Assembly: GCF_000353285.1 (NCBI RefSeq) | Contig: NZ_KB731326.1 | Location: 310,001-374,000, forward strand | DNA from: Leptolyngbya boryana PCC 6306 | GTDB taxonomy: Bacteria; Cyanobacteriota; Cyanobacteriia; Leptolyngbyales; Leptolyngbyaceae | DNA length: 64,000 nucleotides | Direction of reading: 5' to 3' | In this document: positions 52,280 to 60,619 of the stretch, piece after piece | Layout of the letters: every line of letters starts with the position of its first letter | Numbering within the stretch: the first letter of the stretch is position 1 | Notes under the pieces: model-generated | Seen by the model: only the letters and a program-made list of their open reading frames with translations | Database searches by the model: none | Told to the model about the DNA's origin: nothing | Position numbers and translations under genes: made by a program

Positions 52280-53350
52280 TCTACCATGCTAACCCAAAAG
52301 CCAGTGTGATTGTTCTAAGTACGATGCAACAGCAAGTGTTAGTACAAATCGTGCGACAAACGACAAATCCCTATCGGTTAGTGCGCCGAGCGCAACTGGT
52401 TCTCTCGGCAGCGCGGGGCTGAACGAACAGTGAGAGCACTCAGCTATTGAACTTAGATCGTGGCAAGTGCGCCACTGGCGACAGCGCTGGCTTGAGCACC
52501 AAGCTCAGATAAGTAAAACCGAAGTCTTCAGAGGACGCAGAACCAGCCCTGCGAGCCGTCATTCTTGTGATGTTTCAGGACGAAGCCCGACCTGGAACCC
52601 CTGCTCAATTTAATCTGGAGCAGGTGGTGCAAATTGTGGCTTTAGCATGTGAAGACCCGCAATAGGTCAAAGCAGTCTGCCAGTTGTATGAACACGCTTC
52701 AGGATTCGCGGCACACGGCAATCATCTGGTGAGTACTGATGAGATGACTGGGATTCAAGCCTTGGAGCGCTCAGTCCCCACTCAACCGATGCGTCAAGCG
52801 AAAACTGAAACTCCGAGAGTTTGATTACACTCAACATGGAACCCTGAGTTTGATTACAAATTGGCAGAATGCTCAGGGCGGCATTAGACAAGTTTCAATC
52901 GGAGCAACTCGCAATGAATTCGACTTTGCCAACCATCTTGCCAACACGATTGAGATAAACCCAGAAGCCAGTTGGATTTTTGTCCTGGATCAACTCAACA
53001 CCCATCAATCCGCTTCATTAGTCCGACTGGTGGCAGCCTGTTGCCAGTTAGACCTGGATTTGGGCATCAAGGGCAAGTCTGGCATTCTGCACTCGATGGC
53101 TTCGCAATCTGCTTTCTTGAGCGATTCAACTTATCGCATTCGCTTGGTCTATGTGCCTAAACATATCTCTTGGCTGAATCAAATTGAATGTTGGTTTAGC
53201 ATCTTAGTCAGACGGCTCATTCGACGTGGCAACTTTACCTCAACCGAGGATCTCAAGCATCAGATTCAAGCCTTCATTCGTTACTTCAATTGCACGATGG
53301 CAAAGCCGTTCAACTGGAAGTTTCGGGGCTTTGCGCCTCAGCCACATTAA
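52280..53350 (+). pseudogene. Decayed IS630-family transposase
   Basis: Pieces of an IS630-type transposase in several frames. The N-terminal helix-turn-helix region (STMQQQVLVQIVRQTTNPYRLVRRAQLVLSAARG) starts near 52314. EMTGIQALERSVPTQP (with a catalytic-type Asp/Glu before MTGIQ) lies near 52741. An open stretch from 52850 to 53350 holds the C-terminal DDE domain (ASWIFVLDQLNTHQSASLVRL; VYVPKHISWLNQIECWFSILVRRL). Stops and frameshifts lie at several points between ~52425 and 52850, so it is inactive. Clear inverted repeats were not found. Confidence 0.8.
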
Positions 53351-53402
53351 GTTGCTGCCTTATTTTTGCCAGACTACACCAGTTTTAAACCACGCCCTAG
53401 CT

Positions 53403-53861
53403 TCAGTGACTATGTTTAGGCTCAGAGAGTTGACGCTTGATAAACCAGACTACAAGCGGCGGCAGCAGCACCCACTGAAATAGCGGCAGCAGTCCAGTTC
53501 CGAGGAATGGAAGTGTTGGCATCGAAGTACCATATTTCCATCTGTTAAGCACTCCGGTCGCTAGAGCTTCAAAGATAATTGTGATCACAACGCCAACTAG
53601 AATGAAGCTGCTAATTTGCCAGCGCCTTGATCGATGAACCCACTGGCGCGATTTTGAGATTCCTGCCACTGTCCAAAAAGCCACGATCGAAATGCCGACA
53701 TCGCCAACGGTCGCAAGCGTACATCCGTTGATCATATCTAAATGAGAGAACTCAGCCGGAATCTGATAAAACGGCATTTGTTGAATCTCCCAAACAAAAT
53801 TCAGCAGAAATGAGAAGATACCAACATTCCACTCTGGTAAGTTGAACCAACGATTTAGCAT
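53403..53861 (-). CDS. Four-helix membrane protein, unknown function
   Basis: 152 residues. Predicted helices lie at ~11-25 (WNVGIFSFLLNFVWEI), ~47-70 (CTLATVGDVGISIVAFWTVAGI), ~86-110 (ISSFILVGVVITIIFEALATGVL) and ~120-140 (LGTGLLPLFQWVLLPPLVVWFI). Conserved-looking features are the motif WEIQQMPFY and a GDVGIS-type loop. I do not recognise the family. A second, decayed copy lies at 49083-49440. The two flank the PLP-enzyme/MATE block and the dead IS630. Confidence 0.7.
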   Translation of the reverse strand: MLNRWFNLPEWNVGIFSFLLNFVWEIQQMPFYQIPAEFSHLDMINGCTLATVGDVGISIVAFWTVAGISKSRQWVHRSRRWQISSFILVGVVITIIFEALATGVLNRWKYGTSMPTLPFLGTGLLPLFQWVLLPPLVVWFIKRQLSEPKHSH

Positions 53862-53937
53862 ACGACAATTAATGGCAATCTAGCATTTTGACCGTCGTTG
53901 AGAACTTGCCTCTGATCCTGTGTTTTCACAAACGATA

Positions 53938-54966
53938 CTAGCCTAATCGTGTCCACGTTTTAGCACCATCCTGGGATTGAAACACTACGTTATTTTCATT
54001 AACAGCATAAATGATTTGGGAATTACTAGGCGCGATCGCCACCTGCAATATTAGTCCTTCAGTGCCCGCTCCTAATTTCTCCCAGGTTTTGCCATTATCG
54101 TTACTTCGGTACAAACCCGGATCGGATTGAACTACACGATAGCCGATCATCACGGTGTTGTTTGAATTTAACAGCGCTAACCCTGCGATCGGCGCATTTT
54201 GAGTACTAGCGATCGCGCTCCAAGTCTCACCGCGATCGCGACTTTCATACAAACCTGCGCGAGTAGTTGCAAACACATGGTCAGCGTTACGCGGATCAAC
54301 GTGTAAACCAAAAGGAGCCGCTTCTAGCCCTTTCATCTGGGTCTGTACCCAAGTTTTGCCACCATCGGTTGAGTGGTGTATTCCTTCGGCACCAGAAGCG
54401 GGAAATCCATAAAAGACATTGGGGTTACTGGGAGCAATGGCTAAAGCATGAAAGTCTACGCCGGGCAGAGCAATTTGTTGCCAATCTTCCCCTTGATTGT
54501 CACTGAGTTGAAATCCTAAATTGCCTCCGGTTGGAGGATGCCCACTGGAGTAAAAACGGTTCTCGTTGGTTGGGTCAGCCGTAAAGCCCATGTAGTCTGC
54601 CCGTTGCTTGCCCATCCAGAACCATTGCCCTGCTTCGGAGCGCTGCAACAATCCATTATGTGTAGCAACATAGAGAATTTTGGGATTCTTCGGATTCACT
54701 GCTAAACCATGAACATGATTGTCCGCTTGCCAATTCTCTGCGGGTTGCAGGGACACACCTGATTTTGTCGTACTCGGTTGAGATTGAGGCGGATTTTGTG
54801 CTGAATTCGTGGAGATTGGAGAAGTCGATTGCTGAGTAGAACGACCGAGGAGTACGCCCAACCCGCCACCGAGAGACAGCGCGATCGCAATCGGAATCGC
54901 GCAACAAGCAATCATTGCGATCGTCATCCACTTCATGGAGCGTTCCGGGGATTTTGGCTGGCTCAT
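53938..54966 (-). CDS. Membrane-anchored BNR/Asp-box beta-propeller protein
   Basis: 342 residues from ATG 54966; an earlier TTG lacks support, while GGAGAAG lies upstream of the ATG. A cytosolic tail and a membrane anchor (TIAMIACCAIPIAIALSLGGGLGVLLG, ~16-42) are followed by a Ser/Pro/Gln linker and a propeller with Asp boxes. These boxes are STDGGKTWVQ, SRDRGETWSA, SNDNGKTWEK and SQDGAKTWTR, with LSDNQGEDWQQ as an imperfect one. This is the F510_1955-type/sialidase-like fold, but no catalytic residues for sialidase are apparent. Its partner, the small membrane protein at 54997, lies upstream in the same operon under MerR-type promoter D. Confidence 0.8.
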   Translation of the reverse strand: MSQPKSPERSMKWMTIAMIACCAIPIAIALSLGGGLGVLLGRSTQQSTSPISTNSAQNPPQSQPSTTKSGVSLQPAENWQADNHVHGLAVNPKNPKILYVATHNGLLQRSEAGQWFWMGKQRADYMGFTADPTNENRFYSSGHPPTGGNLGFQLSDNQGEDWQQIALPGVDFHALAIAPSNPNVFYGFPASGAEGIHHSTDGGKTWVQTQMKGLEAAPFGLHVDPRNADHVFATTRAGLYESRDRGETWSAIASTQNAPIAGLALLNSNNTVMIGYRVVQSDPGLYRSNDNGKTWEKLGAGTEGLILQVAIAPSNSQIIYAVNENNVVFQSQDGAKTWTRLG

Positions 54967-54996
54967 TGTCTTAACTTCTCCTAACCTTACTTTCAA

Positions 54997-55341
54997 CTAA
55001 AACTGCTGTTCCTGATGATGAATTCTCGCCTGCATCATCGAGCCGCAATGACCTTTGACAAAGGGCACATAGCCCGCCGACAGCGTCCCAAAACCCAGCA
55101 CAACACCGAGACCAATCAACCCCGCTTTCAGCCCTTGCTGCCACTGACAAGTTTGAGTCTGTTTCGCTTGAATCTGCTGCACTGCCTGTTGAATAAACTC
55201 TGGCTGAATGTTTGCTTCTGCGCCAATTTGGGTTAGCTCTGACAAAGAATACTGCTGCTGCCGCTGCGCCTGTAGCCGAGCCGCCAACGCAAACACTTCT
55301 GGAAACTGGTCTGGAGAAATTTGGGGTTCTAAGTCTTTCAT
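54997..55341 (-). CDS. Small membrane protein with His/Cys tail, unknown
   Basis: 114 residues. A helical, Gln-rich N-terminal part (ISPDQFPEVFALAARLQAQRQQQYSLSELTQIGAEANIQPEFIQQAVQQI) looks like a UBA-type three-helix module. One membrane helix follows (AGLIGLGVVLGFGTLSAGYVPFV, ~72-94), then a short tail with a Cys, two Met and two His (KGHCGSMMQARIHHQ). It is not a recognised family. It is the first gene of a two-gene operon with a MerR-type promoter, so metal response is likely. Confidence 0.65.
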   Translation of the reverse strand: MKDLEPQISPDQFPEVFALAARLQAQRQQQYSLSELTQIGAEANIQPEFIQQAVQQIQAKQTQTCQWQQGLKAGLIGLGVVLGFGTLSAGYVPFVKGHCGSMMQARIHHQEQQF

Positions 55342-55402
55342 TGTAGGACTCCAGTTGAAATTAGCTTCCCTTTACGTTAACGATTTTTCAGTGTCTCTGC
55401 TC

Positions 55403-55434
55403 ATGCTAAAGCTTCAAGTTAACTTTAGAGTCAA
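55403..55434 (-). promoter_or_regulatory. MerR-type promoter D, before the two-gene propeller operon
   Basis: On the minus strand: -35 TTGACT (55434-55429), 20-bp spacer with central AAAGT-TA-ACTTGA dyad, -10 TAGCAT (55408-55403). The same geometry as sites A to C. Confidence 0.65.
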
Positions 55435-55597
55435 GAACTTTGTTGCACTTTGTAATATCCCTGACAATACTGGGCTTGATGGCGGAATGAGCGACCTGCA
55501 AAAAACATACAAGTACTCTCAGCAACTCTATCCTGTCGCAATGCTAACGCGGTTTGATAAAGCCTGTAAAAATTCGTTCCATCTTCTGGATGCTCCT

Positions 55598-55614
55598 TTT
55601 CATCACAATTTCAC
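55598..55614 (+). promoter_or_regulatory. TTTCAT-type box before a small secreted gene
   Basis: TTTCAT at 55598 and TTTCAC at 55609, 11-bp phased, about 103 bp before the start at 55718. One base deviates. Confidence 0.5.
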
Positions 55615-55717
55615 AATCGCCTGTCAGGATGTTAATAGGACTCAAACGAGAAGTAGCAAAGTGACGAGCACTACCTAAGCACTGCTACTTCAGACACGAT
55701 TATTTAGGAGAATGGTG

Positions 55718-56041
55718 ATGAAGACATTAGTTTTTGGATCTGCATTTATGCTGACGATCGCTTCGATTGGTTCTGCTGCTTATGCGAAAGAACCTGTTCC
55801 AGCAAATGGGACAACAGGAGAATCAGCAACGCGGCGCTTGGAAGTGATTCAGCAGCACAACCGAGGCGGAGAGCAACCTGCGCCACAACCCCCTACCTCT
55901 AACAATTCGCAGGGTTTGATCGAACAGCGATCGACCTCAGAATTCACTCGCTCAACCTGTCTGTTGAAACCTGTTACTGCTGGTGCAATGGCGCAAAGAG
56001 CATTTGCAGAGCAACAAATTTGTGAGGGAGGAATGCGGTAG
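55718..56041 (+). CDS. Small secreted protein, unknown
   Basis: 107 residues from ATG 55718, chosen over ATG 55712 because AGGAG (55706-55710) is only 1 bp from the latter. A signal peptide (LVFGSAFMLTIASIGSAAYA) is followed by a Gln/Pro/Asn-rich middle and a C-terminal part with two cysteines (RSTCLLKPVTAGAMAQRAFAEQQICEGG). It is not a known family to me. A TTTCAT-type box and a following terminator make it a single-gene unit. Confidence 0.65.
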   Translation: MKTLVFGSAFMLTIASIGSAAYAKEPVPANGTTGESATRRLEVIQQHNRGGEQPAPQPPTSNNSQGLIEQRSTSEFTRSTCLLKPVTAGAMAQRAFAEQQICEGGMR

Positions 56042-56104
56042 TCGATCGTTCAACGAACTATAGGTAGCATAAAGTAACGCTTCAGCTTAGCAAGTGTTTC
56101 ATTG

Positions 56105-56129
56105 GCGATGTCACAAGCATCGCTTTTTT
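56105..56129 (+). terminator. Intrinsic terminator
   Basis: GCGATG (56105-56110) with CATCGC (56118-56123) and six T residues, after the small secreted gene. Confidence 0.75.
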
Positions 56130-56174
56130 GTCTTTTTTCTATAAAACTACTGATTTTTTTAGTATTAATTATCT

Positions 56175-56191
56175 TTTCATCATGTTTTCAT
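56175..56191 (+). promoter_or_regulatory. TTTCAT direct-repeat box before the first DUF2808 gene
   Basis: TTTCAT at 56175 and 56186 (N5 = CATGT), 73 bp before the start. Confidence 0.65.
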
Positions 56192-56264
56192 TTTCACTTG
56201 CCAAACTGTAAACAGATGAATCACTTACCAACGATTCTAAAGGCTTTAAACTAGGAGAACACTC

Positions 56265-56747
56265 ATGAAAAAACTGATGTATGCTGGCGCTCTGGTATTA
56301 GCGTCTGTTGCATTTGCCCCCACTGCTCAAGCCGCAGGAATTGCCGGAAACACCAGAGTTCCCCACGTCGTTAGCGCGGCAGGAAGCATGAACAATGCAA
56401 GATTTCAGCCTAAAAGCTATGCTCTCAAACTTCACGTTATGGGTCGAGCATTGTCGGCGCTAACAATCGATGCACCTGAACAGTTGCGCCTTAGTCAGCA
56501 AATCACTGTGAAAGACCAAGCAGGCAAACCATTAGATGTAACTCTCACGATGAATGGGCAGAAAGCGACGATCGCGTTTGCTCAACCTGTTGAACCCGAT
56601 ACGACAATTCAAATCAACATGAGCAATGTTCATGCCCTGACTGATTCCCGAATTTGGCTATTTGGGCTAGAGAGTAGACTTGTCGGACTCAATGCAGATA
56701 TTCCACTCGGCGTGATTCGGATTGATGACTTTGGCACCCGACTTTAG
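56265..56747 (+). CDS. DUF2808 secreted protein, copy 1
   Basis: 160 residues. A signal peptide (LMYAGALVLASVAFAPTAQAAG) is followed by a DUF2808 domain: YALKLHVMGRALSALTIDAPEQLRLSQQITVKDQAGKPLDVTLTM..., then IAFAQPVEPDTTIQINMSNV and the ending RIWLFGLESRLVGLNADIPLGVIRIDDFG. DUF2808 proteins are secreted and specific to cyanobacteria; their role is unknown. A second copy and the RppA gene follow on the same strand. AGGAG precedes the start. Confidence 0.83.
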   Translation: MKKLMYAGALVLASVAFAPTAQAAGIAGNTRVPHVVSAAGSMNNARFQPKSYALKLHVMGRALSALTIDAPEQLRLSQQITVKDQAGKPLDVTLTMNGQKATIAFAQPVEPDTTIQINMSNVHALTDSRIWLFGLESRLVGLNADIPLGVIRIDDFGTRL

Positions 56748-56880
56748 CAACTGATTCTCAAAGGTAGACATCACTGAAGTCCTTTCATACTGGCTTCACT
56801 TTCGGCTGATATTTTTAGCTTTAGTGGCACTGATTACTTCAGGGAACAGAATCACGTTAGTAACACACCATAGACAATGT

Positions 56881-56923
56881 GCCTGAAGTCACCCCTAGAT
56901 GCAGGGGCTTCAGGCTTTTCTTT
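56881..56923 (+). terminator. Intrinsic terminator between DUF2808 copies
   Basis: GCCTGAAG (56881-56888) pairs with CTTCAGGC (56908-56915), with an inner CCCCT/AGGGG stem, then TTTTCTTT. A strong hairpin. Confidence 0.82.
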
Positions 56924-56941
56924 CAAATCAGCATCGTCATA

Positions 56942-56958
56942 TTTCATCCTCGTTTCAT
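56942..56958 (+). promoter_or_regulatory. TTTCAT direct-repeat box before the DUF2808-rppA operon
   Basis: TTTCAT at 56942 and 56953 (N5 = CCTCG), 62 bp before the start. A -10-like TCTAGAAA follows. Since this operon contains the response regulator, the site suggests autoregulation. Confidence 0.65.
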
Positions 56959-57020
56959 TTTCGAGTGCCATTCTAGAAAATAGAAACAGTTAAGTTTCTA
57001 CGATCGCTTGGAGAGCACAA

Positions 57021-57500
57021 ATGCAACGACTCACCTTGACCGCAGCAGTCACAGTACTGCTTACCGCCACCATTTCCTCTGCACTCGCGCAGATGCCAAT
57101 CTCAAAAGAAAAGACCGTGATTCACAGCGTTGCGTATCCAAATCGCGTCAAAGTCACTCGTGCAATTTATCATATCGGTGTTCAAGTCGGAGCCATTCCA
57201 TTATCTGAGATTCGTGTCAAGGTTCCTGAGAATGCACCTGCACAAATTCGATTTGGTCAAGCAACAGTCACTGATACAACTGGAAAAACGCTGAATGCGA
57301 ATACCTCATTGAGTGAGAAAGAGGTTGCGATCGCATTTGCACCATCCATCGCCGCTGGAGAAACGATCGAAATTGATCTAAACAACGTTAGAACTTCTGA
57401 TTTAATCGGACGTACTTGGCTATTTCCAATCTATGGTAAAACGATTGGGTCTGCTCAAGAAATTCCTCTCGGAACAGCACGAATTCAAACTTACCAATAA
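57021..57500 (+). CDS. DUF2808 secreted protein, copy 2
   Basis: 159 residues. A signal peptide (LTLTAAVTVLLTATISSALA) is followed by the DUF2808 domain (VTRAIYHIGVQVGAIPLSEIRVKVPENAPAQIRFGQATVTDTTGK..., IAFAPSIAAGETIEIDLNNVRTS) and the ending RTWLFPIYGKTIGSAQEIPLGTARI. It is related to the copy at 56265. It ends 8 bp before rppA and is co-transcribed. The tie between a secreted DUF2808 protein and this regulator suggests it is part of the sensed or controlled envelope response. Confidence 0.83.
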   Translation: MQRLTLTAAVTVLLTATISSALAQMPISKEKTVIHSVAYPNRVKVTRAIYHIGVQVGAIPLSEIRVKVPENAPAQIRFGQATVTDTTGKTLNANTSLSEKEVAIAFAPSIAAGETIEIDLNNVRTSDLIGRTWLFPIYGKTIGSAQEIPLGTARIQTYQ

Positions 57501-57508
57501 TCAAGGCG

Positions 57509-58204
57509 ATGCGGATTTTGCTTGTCGAAGATGAACCCGATTTAGGCAGGGCGATCGAGAAAACGCTCACTCGCAATCGCTACATCGTCGATTGGACACA
57601 AGACGGTAGAGAGGCTTGGAGCTATCTAACACAGCCCCAAATGCAGTATACAGTAGCAGTGATTGACTGGATGCTACCGGGACTGTCTGGAATCGAGCTA
57701 TGTAAACGGCTCCGCGCTCAAGGCAGTTCGCTTCCTGTGTTGATGTTAACGGCACGAGATAGTTTGAACGATCGCGTCACCGGACTCGATGCGGGAGCCG
57801 ATGACTATCTGGTCAAACCCTTCGGTATGGTTGAACTGCTTGCCCGATTACGAGCATTACAACGTCGATCGCCCCAGATTCAACCGCAAAATCTGCAAGT
57901 CGGTTCGCTGATGCTCGATTATGGTTCATCAACCTTAGTACTACAGTCACAAGAAACTGCAACGAGAGTGATTTTGACTGCGAAGGAATTTCAGTTGCTG
58001 GAATATCTGATGAAACACGCGAATCAGATTGTCAGCACCGAGCAGATTCGTAATCATCTATGGACAGTGAACTCAGAATCTTCCAGTAACGTGGTCGCAG
58101 CCCAAATGCGATTACTGCGACGTAAGCTGGCAGATCAAGGCGTGAATGGTGCGATCGAGACCGTCTATGGACTCGGCTACCGTTTGAATGCTGAGAGCAA
58201 TTAA
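57509..58204 (+). CDS. rppA: OmpR-family response regulator, RppA-like
   Basis: A 231-residue two-component response regulator. The receiver domain has the acidic pocket (LLVEDEP, ~4-10), phospho-Asp53 in VAVIDWMLPGLSG and the conserved Lys in DDYLVKPFG (~103). An OmpR/PhoB winged helix follows (RVILTAKEFQLLEYLMKHANQIVSTEQIRNHLWT...LLRRKL...ETVYGLGYRL). It resembles the cyanobacterial RppA/NrsR/CopR group, which controls metal and redox responses. Its kinase partner is probably the RppB-like protein at 62029. It is the best candidate in the window for binding the TTTCAT repeats, because OmpR-family dimers bind direct repeats of this 11-bp phase. Confidence 0.88.
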   Translation: MRILLVEDEPDLGRAIEKTLTRNRYIVDWTQDGREAWSYLTQPQMQYTVAVIDWMLPGLSGIELCKRLRAQGSSLPVLMLTARDSLNDRVTGLDAGADDYLVKPFGMVELLARLRALQRRSPQIQPQNLQVGSLMLDYGSSTLVLQSQETATRVILTAKEFQLLEYLMKHANQIVSTEQIRNHLWTVNSESSSNVVAAQMRLLRRKLADQGVNGAIETVYGLGYRLNAESN

Positions 58205-58341
58205 CGACCTAGACGGGAAATCCGGTGATGTTCTAGACCGATAAAGGCAACAGATTTTGTCGATCTTGTCAAAATACGGTTGCATACTGCCTTGATCTGT
58301 GTATCCGCTCAATTCTAATGACTAATCAGGAGGAAGCAGCA

Positions 58342-59205
58342 ATGTTGACACACGAAGCTCGAATGAGAGCATATAAACTGCTAGAACAAGGTTCAAGCTC
58401 ATGGCTAGACAGTTTTTTGCGTAAGATTGACATATTTTACTGTGTCTTTAAATTAACAGGACTACGTGGATTGCTGTTGTACAAGCCTCTGCCTGCACCA
58501 ATACTAACCTTACTTAAGCGACTTGGATTAAATCTCAAAGACAAGTTCGCAAAATTGCACCTGAGAGGCTACTCTGCTCCCGTTTTTCTGAGATACGGAT
58601 CAACTGATCATCAAGTGTTTCACCAGATTTTCCTCCTAGAGGAATATGCTTGTTTAACAGAGATTGATCCACCCGCTTTGATTTTTGATTGTGGCGCGAA
58701 TGTCGGCTATTCATCACTTTATTTGCTTAATCAGTATCCAAACGCTCGTATTGTCGCAGTCGAACCAGATTCAGAAAATTTTCGACTCTGTAAGAAGAAT
58801 CTTGCACCTTACAAGGGATCAGTCTCGCTAATTCAATCGGGGGTCTGGTCTCATGCGACGGGTCTAAAAGTTTGTCCCAGTCCAGAAGGCGAATGGGCTG
58901 TGCAGGTCGAGGAGTGTCAAGCTGATCAATTGCCAGATTTATATGCGGTCAGCATTGAAGATCTTTTACATCAATCTGGAGCGAGTCAAATTGATCTGCT
59001 TAAAGTAGACATCGAAGGATCAGAGGCAGTTGTGTTCTCAACGAACACAGAGGGCTGGCTACCAACTGTCAAGAATATTGTAATTGAGTTGCATGGCGAG
59101 GCGTGTGAAGCTGAATTTTTCAGAGCGATGGAAAACTATCGTTATTTACAATCTACATTCGGAGAGTTAACGGTCTGCAGATCCATCACCTCACGAATGA
59201 AGTAG
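58342..59205 (+). CDS. FkbM-family SAM-dependent methyltransferase
   Basis: 287 residues from ATG 58342, chosen because AGGAGG (58329-58334) lies 7 bp upstream. The N-terminal region is ~110 residues. The methyltransferase core begins at LIFDCGANVGYSSLYLLNQYPNARIVAVEPDSENF (~118-152), with the SAM-binding DCGANVG motif, and continues to LLKVDIEGSEAVVFS (~217-231), the family's DxEG block. FkbM proteins methylate sugars or polyketides in many pathways; the substrate is unknown. It lies between rppA and the sigma factor, and whether it belongs to the regulatory system is unclear. Confidence 0.85.
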   Translation: MLTHEARMRAYKLLEQGSSSWLDSFLRKIDIFYCVFKLTGLRGLLLYKPLPAPILTLLKRLGLNLKDKFAKLHLRGYSAPVFLRYGSTDHQVFHQIFLLEEYACLTEIDPPALIFDCGANVGYSSLYLLNQYPNARIVAVEPDSENFRLCKKNLAPYKGSVSLIQSGVWSHATGLKVCPSPEGEWAVQVEECQADQLPDLYAVSIEDLLHQSGASQIDLLKVDIEGSEAVVFSTNTEGWLPTVKNIVIELHGEACEAEFFRAMENYRYLQSTFGELTVCRSITSRMK

Positions 59206-59471
59206 AATTTGGAACGTTGAATCGAAAAAAGCTAGGCGTAGATTCAACCCAGTCAAAAGACTGATTCAATAGTTTAACCCAAGCAGTTCAAGAGCTTGCG
59301 ACCAGAACATAGTTTGGACAGTAGACAGGCTCAAGCACTGTACAAACAAGAGTAGCGAACAATCACTTTTGTTCTTGCATGAAATACACAGGTCTAGAAC
59401 ATGCCTTTTTGCTGTCCCCGGAACCCTTTGCAATAGAACTTATTGACTCCACTATTTTGTTTAATGTCTCA

Positions 59472-60416
59472 CTAAGGTTGAGAACTTACACACTGTCGTA
59501 AGACTACCAGCGCTTGACGTTCTAGTTGTCGAACACGCTCTTTGCTCAACTGCAAACGCAGACCAACTTGAGACAAAGAGAGTGCTTGACCATCCTCTAA
59601 TCCGAATCGTAAGCTTAGAATTTTACGCTGTTGTAGAGGTAGTTGCTTTAACAGATCAATGACTTCCTCACACAGCGCTATTTCAGTCACGTAGTCATCG
59701 GGTGAGATTCTCTCGTCAGGCAATAGTTCTTGTCGCTCGACCTCCTTTGCTTCTCCGACTCCAATTACCTGATTGAGCGAGGCAGGTTGACGGGCAAATG
59801 CCAGATATTCTCGAATTTGAGCGGAAGATAAACCCACAACCTGAGCAATTTCAAGCAGAGTTGCTGTTCGTCCCAGTTGCTGACCTAATTCGTGTTGTGC
59901 CTTCTTAATTTTGTTGAGTTTTTCAGTTACATGACTGGGTAAGCGAATCGTTCGTGACTGAGATGCGATCGCCCGTGTAATTCCCTGACGAATCCACCAG
60001 TACGCATAAGTAGAAAACTTATAGCCTCGACTCGGATCGAACTTAATTACGCCGCGCTCTAGACCGAGCGTTCCTTCTTGAATCAAGTCAAGCAAATCCA
60101 TGTGACGCTTCTGGTAGCGTTTTGCAACAGCAACCACTAATCGAAGATTCGCCTCAATCATTTTTCGCTTGGCAGATTCACCTTCGATCAGAATCTGGTC
60201 TAACTGTTGGCTGCTAGAAAGTTGAGCAGCACGTATCCATTCCTCCATAGTAGGATTTCGGTGAAGACGCTGTATGAAATCTTCTCGAACTTGCTGAAGC
60301 TTGACAAGCAGTTGCACTTGTTTCCCATATTCCACTTCCTGTGTAGGTGTCAGCAGGGGAACACGACCAATTTCTTGTAGATAAAGGTCAATTGAATTCA
60401 GAGCCATCTTACTCAT
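59472..60416 (-). CDS. Group 2 sigma-70 factor
   Basis: A 314-residue sigma-70 family factor of the group 2 (non-essential) type common in cyanobacteria. Region 1.2 is SIDLYLQEIGRVPLLTPTQEVEYGK (~8-32). Regions 2.1-2.4 contain RLVVAVAKRYQKRHMDLLDLIQEGTLGLERGVIKFDPSRGYKFSTYAYWWIRQGITRAI, with the core-binding and -10-recognition helices. Region 4 is LPLQQRKILSLRFGLEDGQALSLSQVGLRLQLSKERVRQLERQALVVLR. The gene is divergent from the epimerase gene and has its own TTTCAT repeat on the minus strand. It would let the response regulator change promoter use broadly. Confidence 0.92.
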   Translation of the reverse strand: MSKMALNSIDLYLQEIGRVPLLTPTQEVEYGKQVQLLVKLQQVREDFIQRLHRNPTMEEWIRAAQLSSSQQLDQILIEGESAKRKMIEANLRLVVAVAKRYQKRHMDLLDLIQEGTLGLERGVIKFDPSRGYKFSTYAYWWIRQGITRAIASQSRTIRLPSHVTEKLNKIKKAQHELGQQLGRTATLLEIAQVVGLSSAQIREYLAFARQPASLNQVIGVGEAKEVERQELLPDERISPDDYVTEIALCEEVIDLLKQLPLQQRKILSLRFGLEDGQALSLSQVGLRLQLSKERVRQLERQALVVLRQCVSSQP

Positions 60417-60489
60417 AAAAACTTCACTCGAACTAGCCGTCTAAATCAGCAATGCAATTAACTTTCAGTCCATATTCTGATAGATCGAG

Positions 60490-60506
60490 ATGAAACGAGG
60501 ATGAAA
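60490..60506 (-). promoter_or_regulatory. TTTCAT direct-repeat box before the sigma factor
   Basis: On the minus strand TTTCAT-N5-TTTCAT (hexamers 60501-60506 and 60490-60495), 73 bp before the sigma factor start. Confidence 0.65.
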
Positions 60507-60619
60507 AACCCGATCGTGCTTTAGAAGAGAACCATTCACTTTGAGTGCCAATTTTGTTTTCTCTATTTCATCCAAGATCAAGAACAGTAAATTAGGCGCA
60601 AGCTCTTTTTCCTCCTATA

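Larger units (their letters stand above)
55342..55717. other. 376-bp intergenic region with two regulatory sites
   Basis: Holds MerR-type promoter D on the minus strand (55403-55434) and an imperfect TTTCAT box on the plus strand (55598-55614). No further gene is convincing. Confidence 0.6.

Noticed and set aside
52280-53350. A functional IS630 transposase
   Set aside because: Multiple stops and frame changes between about 52425 and 52850 separate the N- and C-terminal parts.
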